Translations under genes and position numbers: made by a program
NCBI GenBank assembly: GCA_023438325.1
Contig: JAEXRB010000063.1
Coordinates: forward strand, 1-18,830
Length of the DNA: 18,830 nt
Origin: Pseudomonadota bacterium
Lineage (GTDB): Bacteria > Pseudomonadota > Gammaproteobacteria > Xanthomonadales > Xanthomonadaceae
Direction: 5' to 3'
In this document: in pieces, positions 1 to 8,742 of the stretch
Position numbering within the stretch: position 1 is the stretch's first letter
Layout: each line of letters opens with the position of its first letter
Notes under the pieces: model-generated
Told to the model about the DNA's origin: nothing
Databases searched by the model: none
Seen by the model: the letters and a program-made list of their open reading frames with translations, nothing else

Positions 1-1
1 C

Positions 2-2401
2 GCCGGCATCGCGCCGGGCGACATCGTGGTGATGGCGCCGGACATCAATGCCTATGCGCCGCTGTTGCCCGCCGTGTTCGGCCAGCCCGGCGATGCGCGC
101 GAACGCCGTTTGCCCTGGCACATGGCCGATGCCCCGGTGATGCGCAACCACCGCCTGTTCGCCACCTTCGCGCGCCTGCTCGACGTGGGCAGCAGCCGCG
201 TCACCTTGCCGGAAGTGGCCGATCTCCTCGCCGTGCCGGAAATCGCCCGCGCGCTGGATCTGGATGCAGCTTCGCACGATGCCTTGCTCGATTGGCTGGC
301 CGAAAGCCGTGCCGCATGGGCGCTGGATGCTGCGCATCGCGAGGCTGCCGGTGCATCGCCCACGGCCATGCACACCTTGGCCTGGGGCGTGGATCACATG
401 CTTGCCGGTTACCTGATGGCCGACGCCGCGCAGCACGATGCACACCATGCGGTAACCCTGCCCGATGGCACCACCCTGCTGCCGTTGCCCGGCGTACATG
501 GCCCTGAAAGCTGCGTGGTGGGCGCGCTGGATGTGTTCTTGTGCCAGATGCAGCGCTGGCGCGATCTTGCTTCGCTCAGCCTCCGCGCCAGCGAGTGGGC
601 CGCGACGCTGATGACGCAATTGGATACGTTGCTGCGCGTGGCGCACGACGATGCCGCAGCCCGCGCCGCGCTTTCCACCTTGCGCAGCCTGATCGCCCGC
701 CTCGCCACTGAACCGGCACAGGCCGAGGAAGACCCGTTACTGCACTTTGCCGTGGTGCGCGATCTCCTGCGCGATGCGCTGGATGCCGTGCCCGAACGCC
801 AGCGTTTCCTGATGGGCGGCATCACCTTCTGCGGCATGGTGCCGCAGCGTGCGATCCCGTTCGACATGGTGTGCGTGTTGGGTCTCAACGATGGCCAGTT
901 CCCGCGCCAGCGCCGCGATGGCGGCATCGATCTGATGACCCGCCTGCGCCGCCTCGGCGATCGCGATGTGCGCAGCGACGATCGCTGGTTGTTCCTTGAA
1001 ACCATCATGTCCGCGCGGCGTCGCCTGCACCTTTCCTGGCTCGGCCTGGGTGCGCGCGATGGCATGCCGCGCAATCCGGCCTCGCCGCTGGCCGAGTTGA
1101 TGGCGCAACTGGATCAGGCTGCCGCTGTCGGTGCCGAGGTGGTCGATGCGCGCGCGCGGCCGTGGCGGGTGCAGCACCCCTTGCAACCCTTCGATGCGCG
1201 CTATTTCACCGATACCGACACCGCGCTGTATTCGTATTCGCAGGCCTTTGCCGGCATGCGCGGTGAAGGTCGCCATGTCGCCCCGGCGTTTCTGGCAGGG
1301 CCTGCCGGAACACCCGAGGCCTTGCCCGATGTCCTGGCGCTGGCCTCGCTGACGCGCTTCTGGCGCCGCCCTGCCGAAGACCTGCTTGCACGTCGCCTGC
1401 ATCTTCAGATCGATGCCGCAGGCGGCCCGGCCCTGCCCGATGCCGAGCCGCTCGATGGCATGCTGGAACGCATCGACGATGTCGCGCGCAAAGTGTTTTT
1501 CGACACGGCGTTGCCGCAGGGTTTCACGTCGGAAGGCACGCCGCGCTGGGATGCTTCGCACATCCCCGACTGGATCGCGCATGGTGGCTTGCTGCCGCCC
1601 GGCGATCTGGGCCAGAGCGCGTGGAAAACCGAAGCCGACGCCGTCAGTGCCTTGCTGCATGCGGCCTTCGCGCAAGGACTCACGGGTGGCAAGGGCGAGA
1701 ACATCGATGCGGATATCGCCTTGCCAGTGCCCGCATCCGGCGCAGCGCCGGTACGGCTGCGCGGCACATTGCGCCAGGTGTTCCGCGCCCATCAGGACGC
1801 CGCCGCGCCATGCCAATTGGTGCGTGCCTTCGTCAAAGGGGCAGGCCTGCGCAACCTGAGTGAACTGGATATCGGTCAGCGCCTCGTCCTGTTCATCGAA
1901 TGGGCCGTGCTGCGTATTGCCACGGCTGACGATGCCGGACCCGTGCGATTGGTGCTGCTGGCCGATGGCGAGACCGAGTTGACCACGATGCTGTGTGGCT
2001 GGGACGCGCATTTCATCGCGCATCCGCAGCATCGCGACGCCATGCTCGCCGCCCTGCGCGAACGGCTCGCTCGCCTCGTGCTGTTGTGGCATGAAGCGGC
2101 AAGCTCGCCGCCGATCTACTTCCCCAAAACCAGTCAGGCCGCGCTCATTGCCGCCGCCCTGCGCGAGGCGGGCGACACCACACCCAAGGGTGATCACATC
2201 CGCGCAGCCGCGAAGATATTTGATGGCTTCAACGGCGGTGAACGCGCCCATGAACCCGGCTGGACGCGCCTTGTCGCACGCGGCATCGGCTTTGATCTGC
2301 GTGAGCACGAACAGGCCGCCGTGCATGCGGACGCCTTGCTTGAATACGCCCATCAACTCGAAGCGCTGATGCGCCTGAGCATTCCGGAGGCCACGCCATG
2401 A
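2..2401 (+). CDS. recC: RecBCD exonuclease V subunit RecC (5' end outside window)
   Basis: RecC is the non-catalytic subunit of the RecBCD helicase-nuclease. It splits the duplex at the Y-junction and recognises Chi during double-strand break repair. The frame is open from base 2, so the N-terminus lies outside the window. About 799 residues are present; the E. coli protein has 1122, so roughly the first 320 are missing. The first visible residues (GDIVVMAPDINAYAPL) match the family segment around its conserved 'DI-VM-DI--Y-P' motif. A second strong landmark is at 813-1050: GGITFCGMVPQRAIPF, then VLGLNDGQFPRQ, then DDRWLFLETIMSA. This block aligns with RecC's inactivated helicase and nuclease core. 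The stop overlaps the recB start by 4 nt (ATGA), and the recB Shine-Dalgarno sequence lies inside the recC 3' end. The identification is firm; only the start is unknown. Confidence 0.96.
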   Translation, partial: AGIAPGDIVVMAPDINAYAPLLPAVFGQPGDARERRLPWHMADAPVMRNHRLFATFARLLDVGSSRVTLPEVADLLAVPEIARALDLDAASHDALLDWLAESRAAWALDAAHREAAGASPTAMHTLAWGVDHMLAGYLMADAAQHDAHHAVTLPDGTTLLPLPGVHGPESCVVGALDVFLCQMQRWRDLASLSLRASEWAATLMTQLDTLLRVAHDDAAARAALSTLRSLIARLATEPAQAEEDPLLHFAVVRDLLRDALDAVPERQRFLMGGITFCGMVPQRAIPFDMVCVLGLNDGQFPRQRRDGGIDLMTRLRRLGDRDVRSDDRWLFLETIMSARRRLHLSWLGLGARDGMPRNPASPLAELMAQLDQAAAVGAEVVDARARPWRVQHPLQPFDARYFTDTDTALYSYSQAFAGMRGEGRHVAPAFLAGPAGTPEALPDVLALASLTRFWRRPAEDLLARRLHLQIDAAGGPALPDAEPLDGMLERIDDVARKVFFDTALPQGFTSEGTPRWDASHIPDWIAHGGLLPPGDLGQSAWKTEADAVSALLHAAFAQGLTGGKGENIDADIALPVPASGAAPVRLRGTLRQVFRAHQDAAAPCQLVRAFVKGAGLRNLSELDIGQRLVLFIEWAVLRIATADDAGPVRLVLLADGETELTTMLCGWDAHFIAHPQHRDAMLAALRERLARLVLLWHEAASSPPIYFPKTSQAALIAAALREAGDTTPKGDHIRAAAKIFDGFNGGERAHEPGWTRLVARGIGFDLREHEQAAVHADALLEYAHQLEALMRLSIPEATP

Positions 2402-5400
2402 GTCCTGCGCCTGACTGGCGCCAACTGGATCTGACGCCGGGTGGACGCAGTCTGATCGAAGCCAGCGCCGGCACCGGCAAGACCTGGACCATCGGCGTGC
2501 TGTATCTGCGCCTGCTGCTGGAGAACATGTTCGCACCACGGCGCATCGTCGTTGCGACCTTCACCAATGCGGCCGCTGCCGAACTGAAAGAGCGCCTGCG
2601 CGCCCGCATCGAACAGGCACTTGCCCTGGCGCAGGCCGGCATTGCGGCGGCGCCTGACGACAGCGCCACCGATCTGTGTTTCCTGCATGCACGCTGGCAA
2701 GGCAACGACGCCTGCCGCCACGACGATGCCACGCGGCTCGCGCTGGCACTGGCGGAGCTGGACATCGCACCCATCGGCACCCTGCATGGCCTTTGCACCC
2801 GCATCCTTGCAGAACACCCGTTTGCCGCAGGTGCCGCATTCCGCACGCCGGAGCTGGTCGATGCCGGCGCCTTGCGCGACCAATTGGCCGATGACCTGTG
2901 GCGCGTGCTGCATGGCGAAGGCGATGTCGGGGCTGCACTGCGTCAGGCTGCCGAACCGGTTCTGGCCGATCTCTCGCGCCAAAAGCTCGCAGCACTGTTG
3001 AAGCTCCTGATGCAGCCGGGCGTGCGTGTGTCGGCACCGGTCGATGTCCCCATGGCCGACCAACAGGCGTGGGCGGACTTGCTCGTTGCCGTGACCGAAC
3101 GCACTGACCTGTTCAAATCCAGCAGATCCGCGCTGCGCTCACGCTGGCAGGAAATCGCGCGTTATCTCGGCACGCCGGTTGATGCGCGTGATCCAAGTGA
3201 TCTGAGAAACCTCGGCAAGCTCGATGCCTGTCTCTGCGATCTGGAAAAACAACTCAAACCTGCGGCCTGCGACGATGCGCAGGTGATGGCGGCGCTCGAG
3301 CTGAGTCAGACACTGGTGGGAACGCTGGAAGCCTTGCTGGACAAGCCGCGCTTGAGTTTCCTCGCCACGCTCCAGCACGAAGCCCGCACCCAATTGGACC
3401 TGCGTCTGGCACGCGCCAACCAACTCGGCTTCGACGATCTCCTGACCACGGTACTGGAGGCCTTGCGCCCGGATGCACAAGGCAACCGCGTGCTGGCCGA
3501 TGCATTGTTCGCGCAATGGCCGGTGGCGATGATCGACGAGTTCCAGGACACCGACCCGAACCAATACGGCATCCTCGATGCGATCTACCGTCAGGCCGAT
3601 GCCGAGCTGCGCGGACGGCTGCTCCTGATCGGCGATCCCAAACAGGCGATCTATCGTTTCCGTGGTGGCGACATCCATACCTACGAACGCGCTCGCGATG
3701 CCGTGGCGCCGAATGATCGTCTCCTGCTCGACACCAACCGACGCTCGTCGCATGCCTATGTCGCAGCCATCAACGCCCTGTACGCCCGCATAGGGGAAAA
3801 ACTCGGCGCGCCCGATTCGCCCACGACCATCAGCTATCGCAAGGTGCAGGCCAGCGCATCGGAATGCGATGTGCGCTTCACCCATCAAGAACAACCTGCC
3901 GATGCATTGAGCTTCCACGATGACAGCGCCGATCCGCCGGGCGATGACACCGGCGCACTGCTGTCGTGCGCCAGCCGGATCGCCGCGATGCTGGATCCTT
4001 CGGCCGGCTGGCGCATCGATGGGCGGCCGTTGTGCGCCTCGGATGTGTGCGTGCTGGTGCCGCGCAACCACGATGCGCAGCGCATGGTCGCCTTCCTGCG
4101 TCAGCGCGGTATCGCCACGGTGAATCGCGGTCGCGCCAGTGTGTTTCATGGTGATACCGCACGCGACCTGCTTCGCATACTCGATGCCGTGGCGCACTGC
4201 GAGGAGCCGCGCCGTGTGCGCGCTGCCGTTGCGACGCAGCTGTGGGGGTTTGGTTATCACCACTTGCGCGCGCTGCGCGAGGATGCCGGTGACTGGCAAG
4301 CACTGGTGGCGGTGTTCCATCAATGGCATCACGACTGGAATGCCGCTGGCGTGCTGGCCGTGGTGCTCGCGCTGATGCAGCGCGTGGCGACGCAGCATCT
4401 GGCCACTCGCGATGGCGAGCGCGTGCTGACCGATCTTCGGCATCTGGGCGAATTGCTGCAGGATGCCGAAGACCGAAGCGATGGCATGGCCTCGCTGCTG
4501 GCCTGGTTCCGCCACCAGATCGAATCGGGCGAGAGCGGCGAAGATGCGGCAGAAGCGCAGGCGTTGCGGCTGGAATCGGATGCGCGCTGTGCCCAGGTGA
4601 TGACCTTGCACGCCAGCAAGGGGCTGGAGTTCAACCTCGTGTTCCTGCCGCTGATGGGCGAGCACCGTGGGCCCAGATCATTGCCTGACATCGGCTTGTT
4701 GGTGAAGGAGGATGGCTCGCGCAAATTGGTGCTGGATACCGCCGCGCGATCGCAGGCGGCGATGGAAGAACAGGACGAGCGTTTCCGCGTGCTCTATGTG
4801 GCTCTGACCCGTGCGCGCTTTGCTACACAAGTGTGGCTGCCATCGGCGGAAGCATCGGCAACCGACAAACACGCCGCCGCGGCACCGTTGGCGCTGTGCG
4901 CACCGCAGATACGTGCTGCACGCGATGTGGCGTTCACGCGGCATATCGGCTGGCCACCCGTCGAGGAACAGCGGGTGCCGTCCTCCGGCGAGGTGGTCGA
5001 GCTGCGTTGCGCGCGCGCCTTGCCGGCACCGCGCCAAGGGCCGTTGCCCATGCGCCACAGTTTCACCACGTTGGTTGCACATGCCGGCGCAGGTCTTGAT
5101 CCGGGCGCTCCCGCACTGGACGAGGACGGTGCGGATGGCAGCCTGCTCCTGCTTCAGGAATCCATTGCTGCCATCGAGCCGGAGCCCTTGCGCACGCGCG
5201 CGACGGCGATCGACGCGCTGCTAGGCGTTGCAGGTTCGGATTTCGGCAACGCCGTGCACGATGTACTCGAACATCGCCGCGTCGGCACGCCGCTGCGTGA
5301 CCAGCAAGACATGATCCGCACGGCATTGGATGCATACGCGGTGCGGCACCCGCGCCTGAGCAGCGAGGCGTTCGCACAACACCTGGCCACGCGGCTGGAT

Positions 5401-5973
5401 GGTGTGCTGGAGGCCGATCTGGATGGCGCAGGCCTGCGCCTTGCCGCCTTGCCGGCCCGCGACCTGCGTTGCGAAATGGCCTTCCACTACCTGCTCGATG
5501 GCGCATCGCTGGCACGCTTGCGTGCCGGGTGCGAGGCCGTGGGTTATCCGAACCTGATCCCATCGCGCGAGGACACCCTTTCAGGCCTCATGAACGGCAA
5601 GATCGACGTGGTATTCCGCCACGACGGTCGCTTCCACGTGCTGGACTGGAAGGGCAACAATCTGGGCCGTTACGAAGAAGCGTTCCTGGAGGATTACGCC
5701 CCGCCCGCGCTCGATGCGGCGATGCAGGCGGCGTCCTATCGTTTCCAGGCGCTGCTCTACACTGTGGCGCTGGAGCGCTATCTCGTGCAGCGCCTCGGCA
5801 GCACCTATCGTCGTGCCGAACACCTCGGCGATGCTTGGTATCTGTTCATCCGCGCCACGGGTCTGCATCTTCCCGATGGCACGCCGTGCGGCATCTGGCG
5901 GCACCGCTTCAGCGATGCGCTGCTCGATGTCGTGCAGGGTGAGCTATCGCGTACCCAGGAGAGAGCGGCATGA
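2398..5973 (+). CDS. recB: RecBCD exonuclease V subunit RecB (3'-5' helicase and nuclease)
   Basis: RecB is an SF1A helicase with a C-terminal nuclease. It unwinds broken ends, degrades DNA until Chi, then loads RecA. The protein has 1191 residues; E. coli RecB has 1180. Visible motifs in order: Walker A EASAGTGKT (Lys28); Walker B IDEFQDTD (Asp380-Glu381); motif III LIGDPKQAIYRFRGGD; motif V VMTLHASKGLEF; motif VI VLYVALTRAR. The nuclease domain has His954 in FGNAVHD, Asp1070 in GKIDVVF and Asp1083/Lys1085 in LDWK. These correspond to E. coli His956, Asp1067, Asp1080 and Lys1082, with the same 13- and 2-residue spacing, so the nuclease should be active. The start is fixed by GGAGG at 2386-2390, 7 nt upstream, and by the ATGA overlap with recC. 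The gene ends in an ATGA overlap with recD. Nothing is missing. Confidence 0.97.
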   Translation: MSPAPDWRQLDLTPGGRSLIEASAGTGKTWTIGVLYLRLLLENMFAPRRIVVATFTNAAAAELKERLRARIEQALALAQAGIAAAPDDSATDLCFLHARWQGNDACRHDDATRLALALAELDIAPIGTLHGLCTRILAEHPFAAGAAFRTPELVDAGALRDQLADDLWRVLHGEGDVGAALRQAAEPVLADLSRQKLAALLKLLMQPGVRVSAPVDVPMADQQAWADLLVAVTERTDLFKSSRSALRSRWQEIARYLGTPVDARDPSDLRNLGKLDACLCDLEKQLKPAACDDAQVMAALELSQTLVGTLEALLDKPRLSFLATLQHEARTQLDLRLARANQLGFDDLLTTVLEALRPDAQGNRVLADALFAQWPVAMIDEFQDTDPNQYGILDAIYRQADAELRGRLLLIGDPKQAIYRFRGGDIHTYERARDAVAPNDRLLLDTNRRSSHAYVAAINALYARIGEKLGAPDSPTTISYRKVQASASECDVRFTHQEQPADALSFHDDSADPPGDDTGALLSCASRIAAMLDPSAGWRIDGRPLCASDVCVLVPRNHDAQRMVAFLRQRGIATVNRGRASVFHGDTARDLLRILDAVAHCEEPRRVRAAVATQLWGFGYHHLRALREDAGDWQALVAVFHQWHHDWNAAGVLAVVLALMQRVATQHLATRDGERVLTDLRHLGELLQDAEDRSDGMASLLAWFRHQIESGESGEDAAEAQALRLESDARCAQVMTLHASKGLEFNLVFLPLMGEHRGPRSLPDIGLLVKEDGSRKLVLDTAARSQAAMEEQDERFRVLYVALTRARFATQVWLPSAEASATDKHAAAAPLALCAPQIRAARDVAFTRHIGWPPVEEQRVPSSGEVVELRCARALPAPRQGPLPMRHSFTTLVAHAGAGLDPGAPALDEDGADGSLLLLQESIAAIEPEPLRTRATAIDALLGVAGSDFGNAVHDVLEHRRVGTPLRDQQDMIRTALDAYAVRHPRLSSEAFAQHLATRLDGVLEADLDGAGLRLAALPARDLRCEMAFHYLLDGASLARLRAGCEAVGYPNLIPSREDTLSGLMNGKIDVVFRHDGRFHVLDWKGNNLGRYEEAFLEDYAPPALDAAMQAASYRFQALLYTVALERYLVQRLGSTYRRAEHLGDAWYLFIRATGLHLPDGTPCGIWRHRFSDALLDVVQGELSRTQERAA

Positions 5974-7793
5974 ACGCAGGTTTCGATTTCCGTCAGCGCT
6001 TGCCGGAAAACCTGCCGGACGCATGGCGCGCGCTGGATCGCAGCGTCGCGCGTTGGGTGCTCGCGCATGGTGGCGATGCGATGCTGGCGCGTCTTGCCGG
6101 TTGGGCGAGTTTTTCCGACGGACAAGGCGATGGCGCCTTGATGCTCGATGCCATGCACGCCGCACGCCTCGGCATTGATGATTCCGCCGCGCTGCTCGGC
6201 GCCGTGACAGCCCTGGTCGATGATTCGGAAAACCGCTGGGTAGCGACTTCGGACATGGCGCAGGCGCAAGCCAATGCACCCTTCGTGCTCGATGGCGAGG
6301 CGTTCTATCTGCGCCGCAACTTCCTCGATGAAATCGCTGTCGCGCAGGCTTTGCGTGCGCGCCTCGATGCCGAGCTGCACGCCGGCACACTGGATGATGC
6401 CGCGCTCGATCTGCTGTTCCAGCACCGCGCTGCACCCGAGGAAATCCCGCAGCGCAATGCCGTGCGAGCCGCGCTCGGGCGCCGCCTGTTCGTGCTCACC
6501 GGCGGCCCCGGCAGCGGCAAAACCACCACGGTGTTGCGCCTTCTGATGGCGCAGATCGCCACATTCAGCGCTGGCCATGGTCATGCACCGGTGCTGCGGC
6601 TGGCGGCACCCACCGGCAAGGCCGCACAGCGCCTGGCGCAATCGCTGCGCGAGGGTGCGGCGCGATTCGACGCCTTGCCCGATGATTGGCAGGCCGCCCT
6701 CGACCACGCCCTGGCTGCCGAAACCGGCACCCTGCATCGCCTGCTCGGCGAGCGCATGCACGGCCAACGCGATGGGCAACGCCTTCCGGCCGATATCGTG
6801 CTGGTGGACGAGGCTTCGATGATCGATCTCGGCTTGCTGCGCAGGTTGCTTGATGCGCTGCGCGACGATGCCACGCTGGTGCTGGTGGGCGATGCCGACC
6901 AGCTTGCGCCGGTAGGCATCGGCACGGCACTGGCCGACCTGGTCAGCGCGCTCGATGGCGATGCCGCCTTGGCACGACTGCAACACAGCTTCCGTTCCGA
7001 CCGCATGCTGGTGGCGATCAACGAGGCGGTGCGGCGCGGCGATGATGCGGGATTTTCCGACGCATTTGCCGCAGCCGCCGAGCGTGCCACGCATCATCGC
7101 TTGCCCGACGTGCACGCGCTGACACGGCGTTTGACGCGCTGGAGCACCACGCTGGGCGATGTGCTGCAACACGCCGGTGCGTTCCAAGCCCATGCCGAAA
7201 GTGATGTGCCGGCCTTGCAACAGGCACTGGACGTCACATCGCGTCAGCAACTCCTGTGCGCCCTGCGCGATGGCGTGTTCGGCGCGATCGAGGCCAACAT
7301 CCGCATCGAACGCCAATTGCATCGCCATCCCGCGCTTGCCGGCTGGGCCGAGCGTCTCTGGTATCCGGGCCGCCTCGTCATCGTCGTCCGAAATGATTAC
7401 AGCGCCGGTCTTTTCAACGGCGATGTCGGCATCTGCCTGCGTCTCATCGATGCACAAGGGCGCGAGCGCCTTGCCGTGGTGTTTCCCGCTGCACCCGATG
7501 GCGACGGGCTGCCGCGCTGTTTCGATCCCGACAGCCTGCCCGCGCACGAGCCCGCCTTTGCCCTCACCGTGCACAAGAGCCAGGGTTCCGAATACCAGCG
7601 CGTCGCCGTGCTGTTGCCGCCGCTGGAAGCGCATCCACTACTCGCCCGCCAGATGCTCTACACCGCCCTTTCGCGCGCCCGTGATGCCGTTGAATTGTGG
7701 GCCGAGCCTGCTGCCATCACCGCATGCCTGCGCACGACGCTGGGGCGGATGGGGAAGCTGGCACGCCGGCTGAGCGCCTCAACCGGCGGGTAA
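5970..7793 (+). CDS. recD: RecBCD exonuclease V subunit RecD (5'-3' helicase)
   Basis: RecD is the SF1B 5'-3' helicase of RecBCD. It is the faster motor before Chi and represses RecA loading until Chi is reached. The protein has 607 residues, matching the E. coli type rather than the longer free-standing RecD2. Motifs: an N-terminal domain of about 165 residues; Walker A LTGGPGSGKTTT (Lys184, E. coli Lys177); APTGKAAQRL (motif Ia); VDEASMIDL (Asp280-Glu281); LVGDADQLAPVG (motif III); TVHKSQGSEY (motif V) and YTALSRAR (motif VI). The start is supported by AGGAG at 5957-5961, 8 nt upstream, and by the ATGA overlap with recB, so translation is probably coupled. The gene ends 4 bp before the stop of the convergent SIMPL gene, with no terminator visible between them. 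Confidence 0.97.
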   Translation: MNAGFDFRQRLPENLPDAWRALDRSVARWVLAHGGDAMLARLAGWASFSDGQGDGALMLDAMHAARLGIDDSAALLGAVTALVDDSENRWVATSDMAQAQANAPFVLDGEAFYLRRNFLDEIAVAQALRARLDAELHAGTLDDAALDLLFQHRAAPEEIPQRNAVRAALGRRLFVLTGGPGSGKTTTVLRLLMAQIATFSAGHGHAPVLRLAAPTGKAAQRLAQSLREGAARFDALPDDWQAALDHALAAETGTLHRLLGERMHGQRDGQRLPADIVLVDEASMIDLGLLRRLLDALRDDATLVLVGDADQLAPVGIGTALADLVSALDGDAALARLQHSFRSDRMLVAINEAVRRGDDAGFSDAFAAAAERATHHRLPDVHALTRRLTRWSTTLGDVLQHAGAFQAHAESDVPALQQALDVTSRQQLLCALRDGVFGAIEANIRIERQLHRHPALAGWAERLWYPGRLVIVVRNDYSAGLFNGDVGICLRLIDAQGRERLAVVFPAAPDGDGLPRCFDPDSLPAHEPAFALTVHKSQGSEYQRVAVLLPPLEAHPLLARQMLYTALSRARDAVELWAEPAAITACLRTTLGRMGKLARRLSASTGG

Positions 7794-7797
7794 TCGA

Positions 7798-8574
7798 TCA
7801 ATCCAGCAACAGGAACACGGCGTAGATCTTGTCTTCGAAGTGCTGGTAGCCGGCGTGGAAGGATTCGGCATTCACGCCGGTGATGCGCGAACCAGTCACT
7901 TCAATCCGATCCAGCGAGTATCCGCCACCTCGGTGGGCTTGCCATTGCCATCGCGATGGCCAGTTTCCTTCCTGAATGCCGTAATCAAATTGCGGGGCGA
8001 CATCGGAAACGCTGTACAGCGCGCCGAGTTTCGCACCGTAAGCCTCGGCGATGGTGCGGGCCTTATTGCGTGAAGATTCGATCGCTTTCTGGCGGAGGGC
8101 CTTGCGCAGTTCGATTTCTGTGGAAACGTGGGTCGTCACGCTGGAAATCTGGACGGCCTCGGAGGTTTCGGTGGCGGCAAGAAAACGCTCCAGCATCTCG
8201 CGCTCGGGAAAGCGCGCCTGGATGTTGCGCGATACCTTGCTGCCGATGAACACTTGGCGTTCGCTTGCTTTGTCCCATCGGCTTTCATTGCTGATGCTCA
8301 GCGAGGTGGCGGAGATTTCCGCCTCCGGCACGCCGCTGTCGCGCAACTGCTTGAACAACGTCTGCATGTGGCCCTCGACCTTGCTGCGCGCGATGCCTGC
8401 GTCCAAATCGGTTTCACTCACGACGATGTCGATGCCGAAACGATCCGGGATGGCGCGAGCCTGTGCGTCGCCATAGACAAGGATGTGGCGCGCCTGCGGC
8501 AGTGCGTTGAGCTGCGCCTGCGCCGGTAACACGGCGGAAAATGCCAGCAGCAGGGCGAGGAATGATCGTTGCAT
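7798..8574 (-). CDS. Secreted SIMPL-domain (DUF541) protein
   Basis: This 258-residue protein belongs to the SIMPL/DUF541 family (E. coli YggE relatives). The family is periplasmic or surface-located, of poorly defined function, and linked in some bacteria to oxidative-stress tolerance. The N-terminus is a clear Sec signal peptide: MQR, a hydrophobic stretch, then AQA at residues 18-20 followed by Gln. Family features include the opening ILVYGDAQARAIPDRF, the 'SETDLDAGIARSKVEGHMQTL' type helix, the EAEISATSLSIS strand near residues 100-110, and an ALRQKAIESSRNKARTIAEAYGAKLG helix near 170-195. The AUG is preceded on the minus strand by a GAGA element about 10 nt upstream. The gene lies downstream of gap in the same direction but behind a strong terminator, so it probably has its own promoter. 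Its stop is 4 bp from the recD stop (convergent). The family assignment is good; the function is unknown. Confidence 0.85.
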   Translation of the reverse strand: MQRSFLALLLAFSAVLPAQAQLNALPQARHILVYGDAQARAIPDRFGIDIVVSETDLDAGIARSKVEGHMQTLFKQLRDSGVPEAEISATSLSISNESRWDKASERQVFIGSKVSRNIQARFPEREMLERFLAATETSEAVQISSVTTHVSTEIELRKALRQKAIESSRNKARTIAEAYGAKLGALYSVSDVAPQFDYGIQEGNWPSRWQWQAHRGGGYSLDRIEVTGSRITGVNAESFHAGYQHFEDKIYAVFLLLD

Positions 8575-8601
8575 GGTGGTTTCTCGTGTGGGTCGGGAGA
8601 G

Positions 8602-8631
8602 GTTTTACGCTCGCTTCACCGCGTGCTGCAA
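8602..8631 (-). promoter_or_regulatory. Candidate promoter of the SIMPL gene
   Basis: On the minus strand TTGCAG (8626-8631) is followed after 18 nt by TAAAAC (8602-8607), about 30 nt upstream of the SIMPL start codon. The -10 matches consensus at four of six positions and the -35 only at the TTG. It lies between the gap terminator and the gene, where an independent promoter is expected. The match is weak and the assignment is an inference. Confidence 0.25.
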
Positions 8632-8688
8632 CCATGCGGATACTCGCGGCGGCATGGCGATATGAGATTCCGGTGCGCTGGCGGAAAA

Positions 8689-8722
8689 GAAAAGGCGCGA
8701 CCATCGCTGGCCGCGCCTTTTC
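8689..8722 (-). terminator. Symmetrical intrinsic terminator of gap
   Basis: Perfect 11-bp inverted repeat: GAAAAGGCGCG at 8689-8699 and its complement at 8712-8722. It is extended inside by a CCA/TGG trinucleotide pair across one mismatch, leaving a TCGC tetraloop. On the minus strand the stem is followed by a U-rich run (UUUUCUUUU). It lies 20 bp after the gap stop codon. The flanking A and T runs are symmetrical, so it could terminate transcription from both sides, but no plus-strand gene ends here. Confidence 0.85.
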
Positions 8723-8742
8723 TCATCCCGGAAGAGGCGGGA

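Noticed and set aside
737..2539. 600-codon minus-strand open frame opposite recC/recB
   Set aside because: It lies antisense to conserved RecC. Its translation is rich in Arg, Gln, His and Gly with no domain motif, typical of shadow frames in GC-rich DNA.
5805..7634. 609-codon minus-strand frame opposite recD
   Set aside because: It is antisense to all RecD helicase motifs and has no recognisable domain.
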